From Alphaproteobacteria bacterium (lineage in GTDB: Bacteria; Pseudomonadota; Alphaproteobacteria; DSM-16000; Inquilinaceae): 36,751 bases of DNA. Below the pieces are notes generated by a model, which was not told the DNA's origin, did not search any database, and saw nothing but the letters and a program-made list of their open reading frames with translations. The position numbers were made by a program, and so were the translations under genes. The stretch covers positions 1-36,751 of the forward strand of contig JANQIX010000096.1 of NCBI GenBank assembly GCA_028281925.1, in the 5' to 3' direction. Shown here piece after piece: positions 15,042 through 23,471 of this stretch. How positions within the stretch are numbered: position 1 is the first letter of the stretch; every line of letters starts with the position of its first letter.

Positions 15042-15983
15042 ATGACCGCTGATCGGTTCGCCGGTGTGCTGGTCCCGGTGGCCACGCCGTTCGGAGACGA
15101 CCTGACGCCCGATGCCGAACGGCTGACACGGTTGTGCCGGCTGCTGCTTGAGGACGGCGCCGGTGGCCTGGCGGTGTTCGGAACCACCAGCGAGGCCAAC
15201 TCGCTGTCGGCCGGCGAACGGATGGCACTGCTCGATCACCTGATCGCAGCCGGTATACCGGCTCAGTCGCTGATGCCGGGAACGGGCGCGTGTTCGGTCA
15301 CCGAAGCCGTCGCCCTGACACGCCATGCTGCGGACCATGGCTGCGGCGGCGTGCTGATGCTGCCGCCATTCTATTATAAGGCGGCGAGCGACGCTGGCTT
15401 GTTCGACTTCTTCGGCCGGGTGATCGACGACGTCGCATCGGAGAGCTTGCGCGTCTACCTCTACCACATCCCGCCGGTGGCGCAGGTCGGCTTCAGCCTC
15501 GACCTGATCGGACGCCTGATCACGGCCTATCCGGATACGGTGGTCGGCCTGAAGGACAGTTCCGGCGACTGGTTGAACACGGCAGCAGTTATCGAACGTT
15601 TCCCCGGGTTCTCCGTGTTTCCGGGGTCAGAGGTGTTCCTGCTGGACGGGCTGCGCGCCGGCAGCGCTGGCTGCATCTCGGCAACGGCCAACGTGAACCT
15701 TGCAGCCCTGGCGCATCTGGCGCGCCACTGGCGCGAGCCAGGCGCCGATGACCTGCAGGCGACCGCGACACGCTGCCGACGGCTGATCGAAGGCTATCCG
15801 GTGATCCCGGCGGTGAAGGCCATCCTTGCCCGCAGGCTTGGCGATCCCGGCTGGGGCACAGTCCGTCCGCCCTTCTGTCCGTTGGCCGCGGACCGCGTGG
15901 CCGCCTTGGCGGCCGAACTCACGGAAGCCGGATTCGGAGATATCCTCGGTGCCGCCGCCGACTCCGTCCCCAGTGCAGCCTGA
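15042..15983 (+). CDS. DHDPS/NAL-family aldolase (2-keto-3-deoxy acid type)
   Basis: A 313-residue TIM-barrel Schiff-base aldolase. GTTSE at 47-51 is the carboxylate-binding motif of the family, Tyr141 in YLYHIPP is the proton shuttle, and Lys171 in VVGLKDSSGD forms the imine with pyruvate. The family includes dihydrodipicolinate synthase, N-acetylneuraminate lyase and 2-keto-3-deoxy-gluconate/arabinonate aldolases. Divergence from the sugar-acid dehydratase argues for cleavage or dehydration of a keto-deoxy sugar acid. An AGGG site eight bases upstream supports the ATG at 15042; the in-frame extension upstream overlaps the promoter region. Confidence 0.88.
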   Translation: MTADRFAGVLVPVATPFGDDLTPDAERLTRLCRLLLEDGAGGLAVFGTTSEANSLSAGERMALLDHLIAAGIPAQSLMPGTGACSVTEAVALTRHAADHGCGGVLMLPPFYYKAASDAGLFDFFGRVIDDVASESLRVYLYHIPPVAQVGFSLDLIGRLITAYPDTVVGLKDSSGDWLNTAAVIERFPGFSVFPGSEVFLLDGLRAGSAGCISATANVNLAALAHLARHWREPGADDLQATATRCRRLIEGYPVIPAVKAILARRLGDPGWGTVRPPFCPLAADRVAALAAELTEAGFGDILGAAADSVPSAA

Positions 15984-16076
15984 GGGTCGGCGCGGGGAAG
16001 ATCGAGCGCAGCAGCCTTGTTGTCATGGAGGGTGTCGGGCCTCCCTGCCGTTTGCCCGACCTGTTGGAGACCATCT

Positions 16077-16487
16077 GTGAAGTCGGAGAAACTTAGGGTC
16101 AATCAGCTCTCGACGCCCGTGTACCAATGGTATGCGGCCTCTTTGGCGACCATGGACGCCAAGGATGTCGAAGGCTACGGCAGTTTTCTTGCGGACAACT
16201 GCGAAATGCAGATCAATGGAAATCCATGGATCCGTGGGAAGATTACCATCCTTGAGACGCTGAATGCCCAGTGGATGTCATTCGACAGCATGTCACAAGA
16301 CCTGCTGAACATATATGGCAACGATACTTCTTTCGCGCTCGAAGCGGTGAATCACTACCGGCGCAACGACGGCAGAATGGTCAACATCCCGACCGTCACC
16401 ATCACCGATCGCAACGAGGCGGGCCTGGCCGTGTCAATCCGCATCTACGCCGATCTGCAGCCGCTCTTTTCCACGAACGACGAATGA
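16077..16487 (+). CDS. SnoaL/NTF2-like small protein
   Basis: The product of about 136 residues reads as an NTF2-like fold: an N-terminal helix (TPVYQWYAASLATMDAKDVE), a loop ending GNPWIRGK that matches the usual 'G.xx.i.G...I' block, and four strands ending with RIYADLQPLF. Such domains bind small hydrophobic ligands or act as isomerases and cyclases. No catalytic residues can be assigned with confidence. A GGAG site at 16066-16069 supports a GTG start at 16077; no in-frame ATG fits. It follows the aldolase by 93 bp on the same strand, so it may serve the same sugar-acid pathway or be independent. Confidence 0.75.
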   Translation: MKSEKLRVNQLSTPVYQWYAASLATMDAKDVEGYGSFLADNCEMQINGNPWIRGKITILETLNAQWMSFDSMSQDLLNIYGNDTSFALEAVNHYRRNDGRMVNIPTVTITDRNEAGLAVSIRIYADLQPLFSTNDE

Positions 16488-16513
16488 CGGTCGGGCCGGG
16501 CCGATAGCGGTCT

Positions 16514-17335
16514 TTAGAAATAGGCACTTGGCGGCACGCCCAGGGCCTTCCTGAACATGGTGCTGAAGCTACTGGTCGTGCGATAGCCGAGATCGAAGGC
16601 CACGCGCGTCACGCTGTCACCGGCCGCCAGCCGCTCCACCGCCGAGACGAGGCGAAGCTGCTGACGCCAGGCGGTGAACGACATGCCGGTGTCGGCGGCA
16701 AAGCGCCGGGCCAGGCTGCGCTCGCTCAGATTGACAAAGACCGCCCAGTCGCGAAATCGGCGCTCATCGGCCGGGCTGGCGCGCAGCGCGTCCATGATGC
16801 GGCGTATGCGTTCGTCGCGTCCGTCCGGCAGATACAGGGGCATGACGCGCAGCACCGTCAGCCGATCGAGCAAAACCTGCATCAATCGCGCGTCGGGCCC
16901 GTCCGCCGGATAGGTCCAGGGCATCCGGGCGGCGACGTGGATCAGCTCGCGCGTCAGGGGATCCACCTGAACGACGGCACAACGGCCTGGCAGATCCCGG
17001 CACCGCTCCGGTGCGATGAACAGGCCGCGAAAGGCAACGTCGCGCGGATAACGGGCGCTGTGCGGAACGTCGGGCGGCACCCAGACGGCGCGAAACGCAG
17101 GCGCGATGCAGACGGTGCCCTCCGCCTCGACAGTCACGGAGCCGCGTTCCGTATAGATCAACTGGCCCCTGCGATGCCGATGGATCGGCACGGATTGGGG
17201 CCCGGAAACGTCCCAGGCGACGCCCACAATCGGGTTCTCGGCATCGTCTGCCGGATGCTGGCTGAGGTCGCCCATGACCGATCTGCGAAACACTTTGGCC
17301 GAGTTGCGGAAGCCCGACACCGCCTTCGACCACAT
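16514..17335 (-). CDS. AraC-family transcriptional regulator with cupin-like sensor
   Basis: A 273-residue regulator. The N-terminal half is a cupin-like sensor (PIHRHRRGQLIYTERGSVTVEAEG, then APAFRAVWVPPDVPH), typical of the AraC group that binds small aromatic or other effectors. The C-terminal 100 residues carry two helix-turn-helix units (LSERSLARRFAADTGMSFTAWR and SVTRVAFDLGYRTTSSFSTMFRKALG). It is divergent from the molybdoenzyme genes with only 74 bp between them, so it is the likely local regulator. The true start could be the ATG at 17275, 20 codons in; no clear Shine-Dalgarno decides. Confidence 0.88.
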   Translation of the reverse strand: MWSKAVSGFRNSAKVFRRSVMGDLSQHPADDAENPIVGVAWDVSGPQSVPIHRHRRGQLIYTERGSVTVEAEGTVCIAPAFRAVWVPPDVPHSARYPRDVAFRGLFIAPERCRDLPGRCAVVQVDPLTRELIHVAARMPWTYPADGPDARLMQVLLDRLTVLRVMPLYLPDGRDERIRRIMDALRASPADERRFRDWAVFVNLSERSLARRFAADTGMSFTAWRQQLRLVSAVERLAAGDSVTRVAFDLGYRTTSSFSTMFRKALGVPPSAYF

Positions 17336-17409
17336 TTAAGTGTCGGCAGGGCGCGGGCCGCAAAGCGCACGTCGCCGCATCCGATCGGCCCGGACGGGAG
17401 GGTACCGCG

Positions 17410-17859
17410 ATGACGGAGTTTGAAGTGAACGGCCAACCGGTGGCGACGGACGCCGACCCGGATACGGCGCTGCTCTGGGTGCTGCGGGAGCATCTGGGCC
17501 TGACGGGGACCAAGTTCGGCTGTGGTGCCGCGCTGTGCGGTGCCTGTACCGTCCATGTCGACGGCCAGCCGACCTTTTCTTGCGTGACGCCGGTGTGGTC
17601 GGTCGAGGGACTGTCCGTCACGACCATCGAAGGGCTGGTCGCCACTGACCACCCGCTGCCGCGGGCCTGGGAGGCGGAGCAGGTGGCGCAATGCGGCTAC
17701 TGCCAGTCTGGCCAGATCATGCGCGCTGCCGCTCTTTTGGCGGAAACGCCCAGCCCCGATCGCGCGCAGATCCGGGAGCATATGAGCACGAATCTCTGCC
17801 GCTGCGGGACATACGGCAGGATCGTCCGGGCGGTGGAACGCGCAGCGCGGGAGGCCTGA
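17410..17859 (+). CDS. [2Fe-2S] subunit of xanthine oxidase-family dehydrogenase
   Basis: A 149-residue electron-transfer subunit of the isoquinoline 1-oxidoreductase/aldehyde dehydrogenase small-subunit type. The plant-type cluster is ligated by Cys38, Cys43, Cys46 and Cys58. The second cluster uses Cys95, Cys98, Cys130 and Cys132 in CGYCQSGQ and CRCGTYGRI. Length is typical. A GGGAGGG Shine-Dalgarno lies just before the ATG. One base separates its stop from the start of the molybdopterin subunit, so the two are co-translated. It should pass electrons from the molybdenum centre to an acceptor such as cytochrome c. Confidence 0.94.
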   Translation: MTEFEVNGQPVATDADPDTALLWVLREHLGLTGTKFGCGAALCGACTVHVDGQPTFSCVTPVWSVEGLSVTTIEGLVATDHPLPRAWEAEQVAQCGYCQSGQIMRAAALLAETPSPDRAQIREHMSTNLCRCGTYGRIVRAVERAAREA

Positions 17860-17860
17860 G

Positions 17861-20083
17861 ATGACGGATTTCCTGCTTCATAGCAGCCAGGGGCCAGAGT
17901 TGCCGCGCCGCGCCTTCCTCTCCGGCGCAGGGAGACTCGCGTTCCTGATCGGAGCGACCGGCCTCACCGGTATCACCCTTGCGGCCTCGGCCACGGCGGC
18001 CGCCCCGCTGGCGCCCGGTATCTGGGTGACCATCGACGGCGACGGACTGACGACCATCGTGTTTCCGATGACGGAGATGGGACAAGGCAGCTTCACCGCA
18101 CTGCCGATGATCCTGGCCGAAGAGATGGACGCCAACTGGGACCGGGTTCGCATCGAGCAGCTCGATCGCGACGACCGGGCCTATGGCAATCCGCTGTTCG
18201 GCAACTTGCTCTATACCGCGGGCAGCTCGGCGGTGATGGCCTATTTCGACCCGCTGCGCAAAGCGGGCGCCCAGGCCCGCAAGCTCTTGATGCAGATTGC
18301 CGCCGCGCACTGGGAAGTGCCGGTTACCAGCCTGTCGACCGAACCCCACACCGTGCTTCACCCGGAAAGCGGCCGGCGTCTGAACTATGGCGAGATCGCC
18401 GGGCTGCCAGGCCCGCCCCCGCCCGTTCCCGAGATCACGGATGCCGAGTTGAAGCCGCGGAGTGCCTATCGCCTGATCGGCCGCGACGTGCCGCGCCGCG
18501 ACGTTCCGGCGAAGAGCCGCGGTACCGCGGAATACGCGATCGACGTCCAGGTGCCGGGTATGCTCTATGCCGCCGTGCTGCGCAGCCCCGTGGAGGGAGA
18601 GGCGGCGCTCGAGGTCGACGAGACGGAAGCGCGCGGCATCCCCGGCGTGGTCCGCACCGTCACGCTGCCAGACGGGATCGCGGTGGTCGCGGAGCGGCTG
18701 GAAGCCGCGTTCGCGGGGCGTGACCGCCTCTCGGTCCAATGGAGCGAGACCGCGCCGGCCCGCAGCTTCGACAGCGAGGCGACGCTTGCGGCGTACGAGC
18801 AGGCAGCTGGCGATCCGGACCGGAACGCAGCCATCTGGAGCGAGAGCGGCGACGCGGCTGCGGCCATCGCCGAGGCCGAGCGCGTTGTCCAGCGGACCTA
18901 TCTTTCGGACTACGCCTATCATGCGCAGATGGAGCCCATGGCGGCGGTCGCATCCGTCGATCCGGACGGCAAAGGCGCCGAAGTCTGGGCCGCCACCCAG
19001 ACCCAGACGCTGACGACCCGCACAATCACGCAGGTACTGGAAACAACGCCGGATCGCGTGCGGCTGCACATGCTGACCATGGGCGGCAGCTTCGGCCGGC
19101 GCACCGCACTGATGCAGGAATATGTGCGCGACGCACTGCTGGCCTCGAAGGCCGTGGGGCGGCCGGTCAAGGTCGTCTGGACCCGTGAAGACGATCTGAA
19201 GCACGGCTGGTTCCGCCCCGCCGCGGCCCAGCAGCTGACAGGTGGTCTCACGGCCGGCGGCACCTTGACTGGCTGGCGCCACCGTGTCGCGACGCCGTCG
19301 GTGATCGCCTATTTCAACCCGCTGCGCTGGAGCCAGGTAGAGCCGCACGACATCATTTCCATGCGTGGCGCGGAGAGCAAATTCTACGGCATCGGCGACT
19401 TTCTGGCGGAGCACGTGATCACCGAGCGCCGGGCTCGCGTGATCCCCTGGCGCGCAATCGGCGCCAGCTATACCAGCTTCGCTGCGGAGGCGTTCATGGA
19501 CGAACTGGCCGAGGAGGCCGGTGCCGACCCGATCGCGTTCCGCCTGCAGTTGCTGGCCGACAACCCGCGCGGGCGGCGTCTGCTGGAGCGGGTGGCCGAG
19601 ATGGCCGGCTGGGGCGGCGCGACGGGCGGAGAAACTGCCCTGGGCGTCTCGTTTGCGGGATACGGCGACAGCATGGCGGCGGGGATTGCCGAGGTCGCGC
19701 TGGACCGCGACAGCGGCCGCATCTCCGTGCCGCACTTCTGGGCGGCGGTCGATGCGGGCTTGATCGTCTCGCCCGACAATGCCGTGGCGCAGATCGAAGG
19801 CGGCATCGTCTACGGCCTCAGCAGCGCCTTGAAAGAGCGCGTCACCCTCGCCGGAGGGGAGGTCCAGCAGAGCAACTTCTACGACTACGAAATCCTGCGC
19901 GCCAACGAGGTGCCGGAAATCAGCGTGCACCTGGAAGTCACCGACGGCCCGCCGACCGGCATCGGCGAGGTCGGCGGGCCGATGACATCGGCCGCCGTCG
20001 CCAACGCCTTCCACGCCCTGACTGGTCGGCGCTTGCGCCACATGCCGTTCACGCCAGACCGCGTTCTGGCGGCGTTGGCGTGA
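17861..20083 (+). CDS. Molybdopterin-binding subunit of xanthine oxidase-family dehydrogenase, Tat-exported
   Basis: The 740-residue catalytic subunit begins with a Tat signal (LPRRAFLSGAG at 15-25, then a hydrophobic run ending ATAAAP), so the complex probably works in the periplasm. Conserved cofactor-binding blocks include MTEMGQGSFTALPMI, GSFGRRTALMQEYVRDA, the AIGASYTSFAAEAFMDELA block and the C-terminal GIGEVGGPMTSAAVANA with the catalytic Glu. It resembles IorB-type isoquinoline oxidoreductase and related aldehyde dehydrogenases; the real substrate is unknown. There is no FAD subunit, as expected of this group, and no cytochrome c partner follows here. The AraC gene upstream probably regulates it. 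Confidence 0.93.
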   Translation: MTDFLLHSSQGPELPRRAFLSGAGRLAFLIGATGLTGITLAASATAAAPLAPGIWVTIDGDGLTTIVFPMTEMGQGSFTALPMILAEEMDANWDRVRIEQLDRDDRAYGNPLFGNLLYTAGSSAVMAYFDPLRKAGAQARKLLMQIAAAHWEVPVTSLSTEPHTVLHPESGRRLNYGEIAGLPGPPPPVPEITDAELKPRSAYRLIGRDVPRRDVPAKSRGTAEYAIDVQVPGMLYAAVLRSPVEGEAALEVDETEARGIPGVVRTVTLPDGIAVVAERLEAAFAGRDRLSVQWSETAPARSFDSEATLAAYEQAAGDPDRNAAIWSESGDAAAAIAEAERVVQRTYLSDYAYHAQMEPMAAVASVDPDGKGAEVWAATQTQTLTTRTITQVLETTPDRVRLHMLTMGGSFGRRTALMQEYVRDALLASKAVGRPVKVVWTREDDLKHGWFRPAAAQQLTGGLTAGGTLTGWRHRVATPSVIAYFNPLRWSQVEPHDIISMRGAESKFYGIGDFLAEHVITERRARVIPWRAIGASYTSFAAEAFMDELAEEAGADPIAFRLQLLADNPRGRRLLERVAEMAGWGGATGGETALGVSFAGYGDSMAAGIAEVALDRDSGRISVPHFWAAVDAGLIVSPDNAVAQIEGGIVYGLSSALKERVTLAGGEVQQSNFYDYEILRANEVPEISVHLEVTDGPPTGIGEVGGPMTSAAVANAFHALTGRRLRHMPFTPDRVLAALA

Positions 20084-20257
20084 GGCGGGACAGGGAGGCT
20101 CGCTGCCTCAGGAACGCGCCGCCTAAGGACCGCGATGGATCACCGGCGTGCGAACGGCTCAAGGGGCGCTCCGTGGGTTTCTTCGCCCTCTCCCTTGGCT
20201 GCGCTGCCGCTGGTGCCAGGACTGAGCATGACCTAACATCCAATTCGGACCCCTCCG

Positions 20258-20797
20258 ATGGGGCCGGCCAGCGGACGCGCCCCATCGGGACTTGCGAGCA
20301 CGGGCCGGCTTGGATTGCACCGAGATCCCGCAAAGCGAGACGCCGAGATTGGCGTCAAAAGGCTGCACTGGGCGCTCGCGGCCGGGGCCGACGGCGCCGG
20401 TGTTCTGGCGCGCCTGTTCGGGGACGGAAGGCCCGATCCGTGCACCCAGCGCCATTGGCGTCGGGTCGGTGGGCAGGAGGTCCATGATTGCCCCGTCGTC
20501 GCGCTCTCCGTCGAAGGGCTGGACTGCGCGCTTCACATCCAGATCGTGCGCACCCCTGGCGAGGCGGGTTCCGAGCGCATAACCTTCTTCGAGTTGCGCG
20601 CCGGCGGCGCCGACGCAGAGGCCTGGCTGGCCGCTATGACCGAAGCACTAAGCCTGGCCTTCGGGCCGTCGGAGCCGCTCGCAGCGACCGAGCGGTACCG
20701 CAAGACGACGGATCACGTGCAAAAGACCCTGCTCGCGGCGAACGCCATGCCGGCGCGCCTGCTGCTGGTACGCCGCGGTGCGGTTCGCGGGCGTTGA
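20258..20797 (+). CDS. Hypothetical protein, start uncertain
   Basis: A frame of up to 179 codons ends nine bases before the convergent metalloprotease stop. The stretch from about residue 30 onward looks protein-like (a predicted helix/strand pattern with SERITFFELRAGG, EAWLAAMTEALSLAFG and a helix TDHVQKTLLAANAMPARLLLV). I recognise no family. The first 30 residues are low quality and the ATG at 20258 has no Shine-Dalgarno, so the true start may be further in. Two overlapping frames here look like composition artefacts. Confidence 0.4.
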   Translation: MGPASGRAPSGLASTGRLGLHRDPAKRDAEIGVKRLHWALAAGADGAGVLARLFGDGRPDPCTQRHWRRVGGQEVHDCPVVALSVEGLDCALHIQIVRTPGEAGSERITFFELRAGGADAEAWLAAMTEALSLAFGPSEPLAATERYRKTTDHVQKTLLAANAMPARLLLVRRGAVRGR

Positions 20798-20806
20798 GCC
20801 CCGCGG

Positions 20807-22390
20807 TCACGGGATCCGCGACGCCTGCTCGTTGCGCGGGTCGACGACGGTCACGGTCGCCCGGCGATTGGCGGCGCGGCCACCGGCGATCTGGTCGAGT
20901 TCGCCCCTGGAACTGGCCGAGATGCGGGAGGCCGGGATGCCTGCCGCGATCAGCCGCGACTGCACCGCGTCGGCGCGTTCCTGCCCGAGCGTGATGTTGT
21001 CGGGAGGCAGTCCGACGGCATCGGTGCGGCCGACAACCTCGATCGTCGCGATGCTGCGCGAGGCGACATAGGCCACGATCGGATCGAGCAGGGCTGGGTC
21101 CCGTATCGTGTCGTCATTGCTTGAGAAATGCACGTCCACGGGCCCCGGCAGCGGGCGGTCGCTCTCGATCGGACTGCTGCGCCCGGCCGGGTCGTCCAGC
21201 AGGCCGAAGCGCCATCCCTCGCCAAGGAAGAAGGCCCGGCGGATCGCCTCTTCACCGTCCTGACCATGGCTGTAGAGGATGTCGCGCAGCGCCACCGCCT
21301 TGTTCACATAATAGTCGTAGCCGCCGATCGTCTTGGCCGCGGCGCCCTGGGCGGCGGTGATCTCAGGGGGTACTTGGGCGAGCATCGCATCGACGACCTG
21401 TTCGCGAACGCCACGCGCCAGATACTCGGCAAAGCCCTCGGTGAATATATCGCGCGACGAGCGCAGGTCTTCCATGCGGTCGACCTGGGCGTGCAGGTCG
21501 GGGTGCTCGAACAGATGCATCGCCTCGTGGACGATCGTATGGGGGATCTCCTCGGTCTCGAACGCCCGCCCGAGCTCGACGGTGCCGCCCCCGGCGACTG
21601 TCGTGTTGTAGGTGTCGAAAATCTGGGCGCGTTCGATCATCGAGAATGGCGGCCCGTCCCACCAGCTCCCGCGGTGGGTGGTCGTGAACGCGGTCCACCA
21701 CGCCTCGGTGATCCCACAATAGGGCGCCAGGAAGTTCCGCAAGGTGTCGTTCTCGCCCGAATACCAGGCCAGGAACTCGCCCACCGCGCTATCGCTGGCC
21801 GTGAAAGCGCTGGCATACGACGTCGCCTTGACGCTGACGCCGGACATGAAGGTCGCGGCAGAGCGTGACGGGGCGTGCGGCGCGTAGTGAGCGTGAATGA
21901 TCGGCATCGCGGCTCGGGCGGCGGAGTCCGCGACCGCCATCGGGTCGGCGGCCGTCGACGGCGTCAGGCTCGGCACATCGGCGCGCAGTTGTGTCGCGAC
22001 AATCGGTACGACCATGTGCTCGAAGCCGGCGGGTGGTGCGGTGCACGGTGGGTTCGCGCCGCCGGTCGGAAACACCGTGGCCTCCAGCGCCGCAGTCATC
22101 GGCCCGGGGTCCGTCGTCATGCCGTGGCGCTGGCGGTCGGTCAGCGCTCCGCCGGTGAGCGGGGTATAGCTGGCGCCGACCGGCGCGGGCTGTGTCGCCG
22201 GGGGGGCGGAAACGGCCGGGTTCGGGGTCGTCAACCGACGCGGGCGGAAGCGGTCGCCGGCATGGGCGGCCACGCGCGGCGGCTCATTGGCCGGGCGCGG
22301 ACGAGAGGCGGGGCCACGGTTGGTGCCGCGCTCGCCTCTTGTCGGACGCCCACCCCTGTGCCTGTGCTCGAATGCCAGGTGTCCGGACAT
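20807..22390 (-). CDS. HExxH zinc metalloprotease fused to an OmpA-like peptidoglycan-binding domain
   Basis: A 527-residue protein. Residues 1-75 are basic, Pro/Arg/Ala-rich and without a Sec or Tat signal. The middle holds a gluzincin-like site, H288-E-A-M-H292, with likely third ligand Glu318 in FTEGFAEYL. Residues about 418-516 form an OmpA C-terminal-like domain: VDVHFSSNDDTI, Asp457 in GRTDAVG and Arg472 in QERADAV, the pair that grips diaminopimelate, ending ANRRATVTVV. An AGGGAG Shine-Dalgarno supports the ATG at 22390. Proteins carrying HExxH-type and OmpA domains without a signal peptide are known among cargo of contractile injection systems, and a T6SS operon starts about 1.4 kb further right on the same strand. 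A role as secreted or delivered hydrolase is inference; no VgrG, Hcp or PAAR part is visible. Confidence 0.75.
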   Translation of the reverse strand: MSGHLAFEHRHRGGRPTRGERGTNRGPASRPRPANEPPRVAAHAGDRFRPRRLTTPNPAVSAPPATQPAPVGASYTPLTGGALTDRQRHGMTTDPGPMTAALEATVFPTGGANPPCTAPPAGFEHMVVPIVATQLRADVPSLTPSTAADPMAVADSAARAAMPIIHAHYAPHAPSRSAATFMSGVSVKATSYASAFTASDSAVGEFLAWYSGENDTLRNFLAPYCGITEAWWTAFTTTHRGSWWDGPPFSMIERAQIFDTYNTTVAGGGTVELGRAFETEEIPHTIVHEAMHLFEHPDLHAQVDRMEDLRSSRDIFTEGFAEYLARGVREQVVDAMLAQVPPEITAAQGAAAKTIGGYDYYVNKAVALRDILYSHGQDGEEAIRRAFFLGEGWRFGLLDDPAGRSSPIESDRPLPGPVDVHFSSNDDTIRDPALLDPIVAYVASRSIATIEVVGRTDAVGLPPDNITLGQERADAVQSRLIAAGIPASRISASSRGELDQIAGGRAANRRATVTVVDPRNEQASRIP

Positions 22391-22934
22391 CTCGACTCCC
22401 TGGTTGTTCCATCCCGGCTGTCAGCAGCTCGTCCGGGCCGCCGATCCGGACGAACTCGGCGCCACCTTCAAACGTGGAAGCCGAAAGTCAGAGTCGATCC
22501 ACCGGCAATCGCCCCAATATATCCACGGCTATTGCGTACCGGAATGATCCTCGCGCCCAATTCACGAGGGGCTGTCCGTCAGGGACGTCCCGTTCCCGAT
22601 TATGTTGCACCCTGGCGGGCCCTTCAAGACCGTCACCGGCCACTGCGGCTCAGAACGCGTGACCCGGCGCCTGATCGGAGCTGGATGGTCAGCCGCCGGC
22701 GTTCGCGCAACGAGGCGTTACCTAGCCGTTGCGCATCCGCGCCGACCGGCCGAGGCCTGTCTCGGGTTTCCGGGCCCCTGCTCGCGTGGGTCAGAAATGA
22801 CCATTTTGGCATATTGGTCCTGGTATGGGGTCATTGTCATGATTGCCGAGCTAACAAATCGAAAGATGTTGACGAATCGCATAATATGCGGGAAATTAGT
22901 GCGCAGCATCTACTAGATGGGCATGGACTTGAGA
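22391..22934. other. Intergenic region, base composition falls toward the right
   Basis: About 540 bp separate the two divergent genes. The left three quarters match the high GC of the neighbourhood; from about 22790 on the sequence turns AT-rich. TTGACG at 22869-22874 with AAATTA at 22893-22898 (18-bp gap) is a weak promoter candidate for the AT-rich gene. A frame at 22602-22916 contains nothing recognisable. No RNA gene or mobile-element end was found. Confidence 0.4.
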
Positions 22935-23471
22935 ATGGAATCCTTAGATATTGCACTTTATCTAGTATTTACTATTTTGGGTTTTTTAGCGAAATTCTTG
23001 CTAGAGCGATACTCTAAGCACAAAGACGCAGTCAGATTGGAAAGTTGGCGGCTTGAAGTGGCCAATTTGGAACAAAAGCTGTCCCAGCTCTTTTGGCCAC
23101 TTCACTGCCGTTTGCAAAGAGGGGCGATAGCTTGGGAGTCGGAGAATTTCCGAGGGCACGGGAAAGACAAAGAGAATTTCGTTTCAACCTTTGATCAGGA
23201 GGTTATTATTAGAAACCACGAAGAGACGCGTGACATTATCCAGTCTAACTTTCACCATTTTGGTGGTGATAGGAGGCTCGAAGCGGAACTGATCAAGCTA
23301 CTGCATCACATCGATGTTTATCTGTCACTAAGGTCTTCTGGTTCTCAAAACGACCCTATTTCGGTGGACCAGCCCTGGCCCGACGAGATCAATGGCCTGA
23401 TCGAGGAGAACTTGCATAACCTGCAGGCAAGGTATGATGCCCTTCTGTCTCGGGCAAAAACTCCACTTTGA
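22935..23471 (+). CDS. AT-rich orphan gene: N-terminally anchored membrane protein
   Basis: The product of about 178 residues starts with one hydrophobic helix (LDIALYLVFTILGFLAKFLL) followed by a basic stretch (ERYSKHKDAVR), so the rest should be cytoplasmic. A coiled-coil-like segment (WRLEVANLEQKLSQLFWP) and a helical, charged domain follow. Codon use is clearly AT-richer than all neighbours, a sign of recent transfer. I do not recognise a function; membrane-anchored helical proteins of this kind often occur in variable islands. Three in-frame ATGs exist (22917, 22923, 22935). I prefer 22935 because GGACTTGAG precedes it at a suitable distance; 22917 would add six residues. Confidence 0.75.
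   Translation: MESLDIALYLVFTILGFLAKFLLERYSKHKDAVRLESWRLEVANLEQKLSQLFWPLHCRLQRGAIAWESENFRGHGKDKENFVSTFDQEVIIRNHEETRDIIQSNFHHFGGDRRLEAELIKLLHHIDVYLSLRSSGSQNDPISVDQPWPDEINGLIEENLHNLQARYDALLSRAKTPL

Noticed and set aside
17717..20041. 774-codon minus-strand frame opposite the molybdoenzyme large subunit
   Set aside because: The plus-strand gene has clear family motifs; the antisense frame is open only because of strong GC bias.
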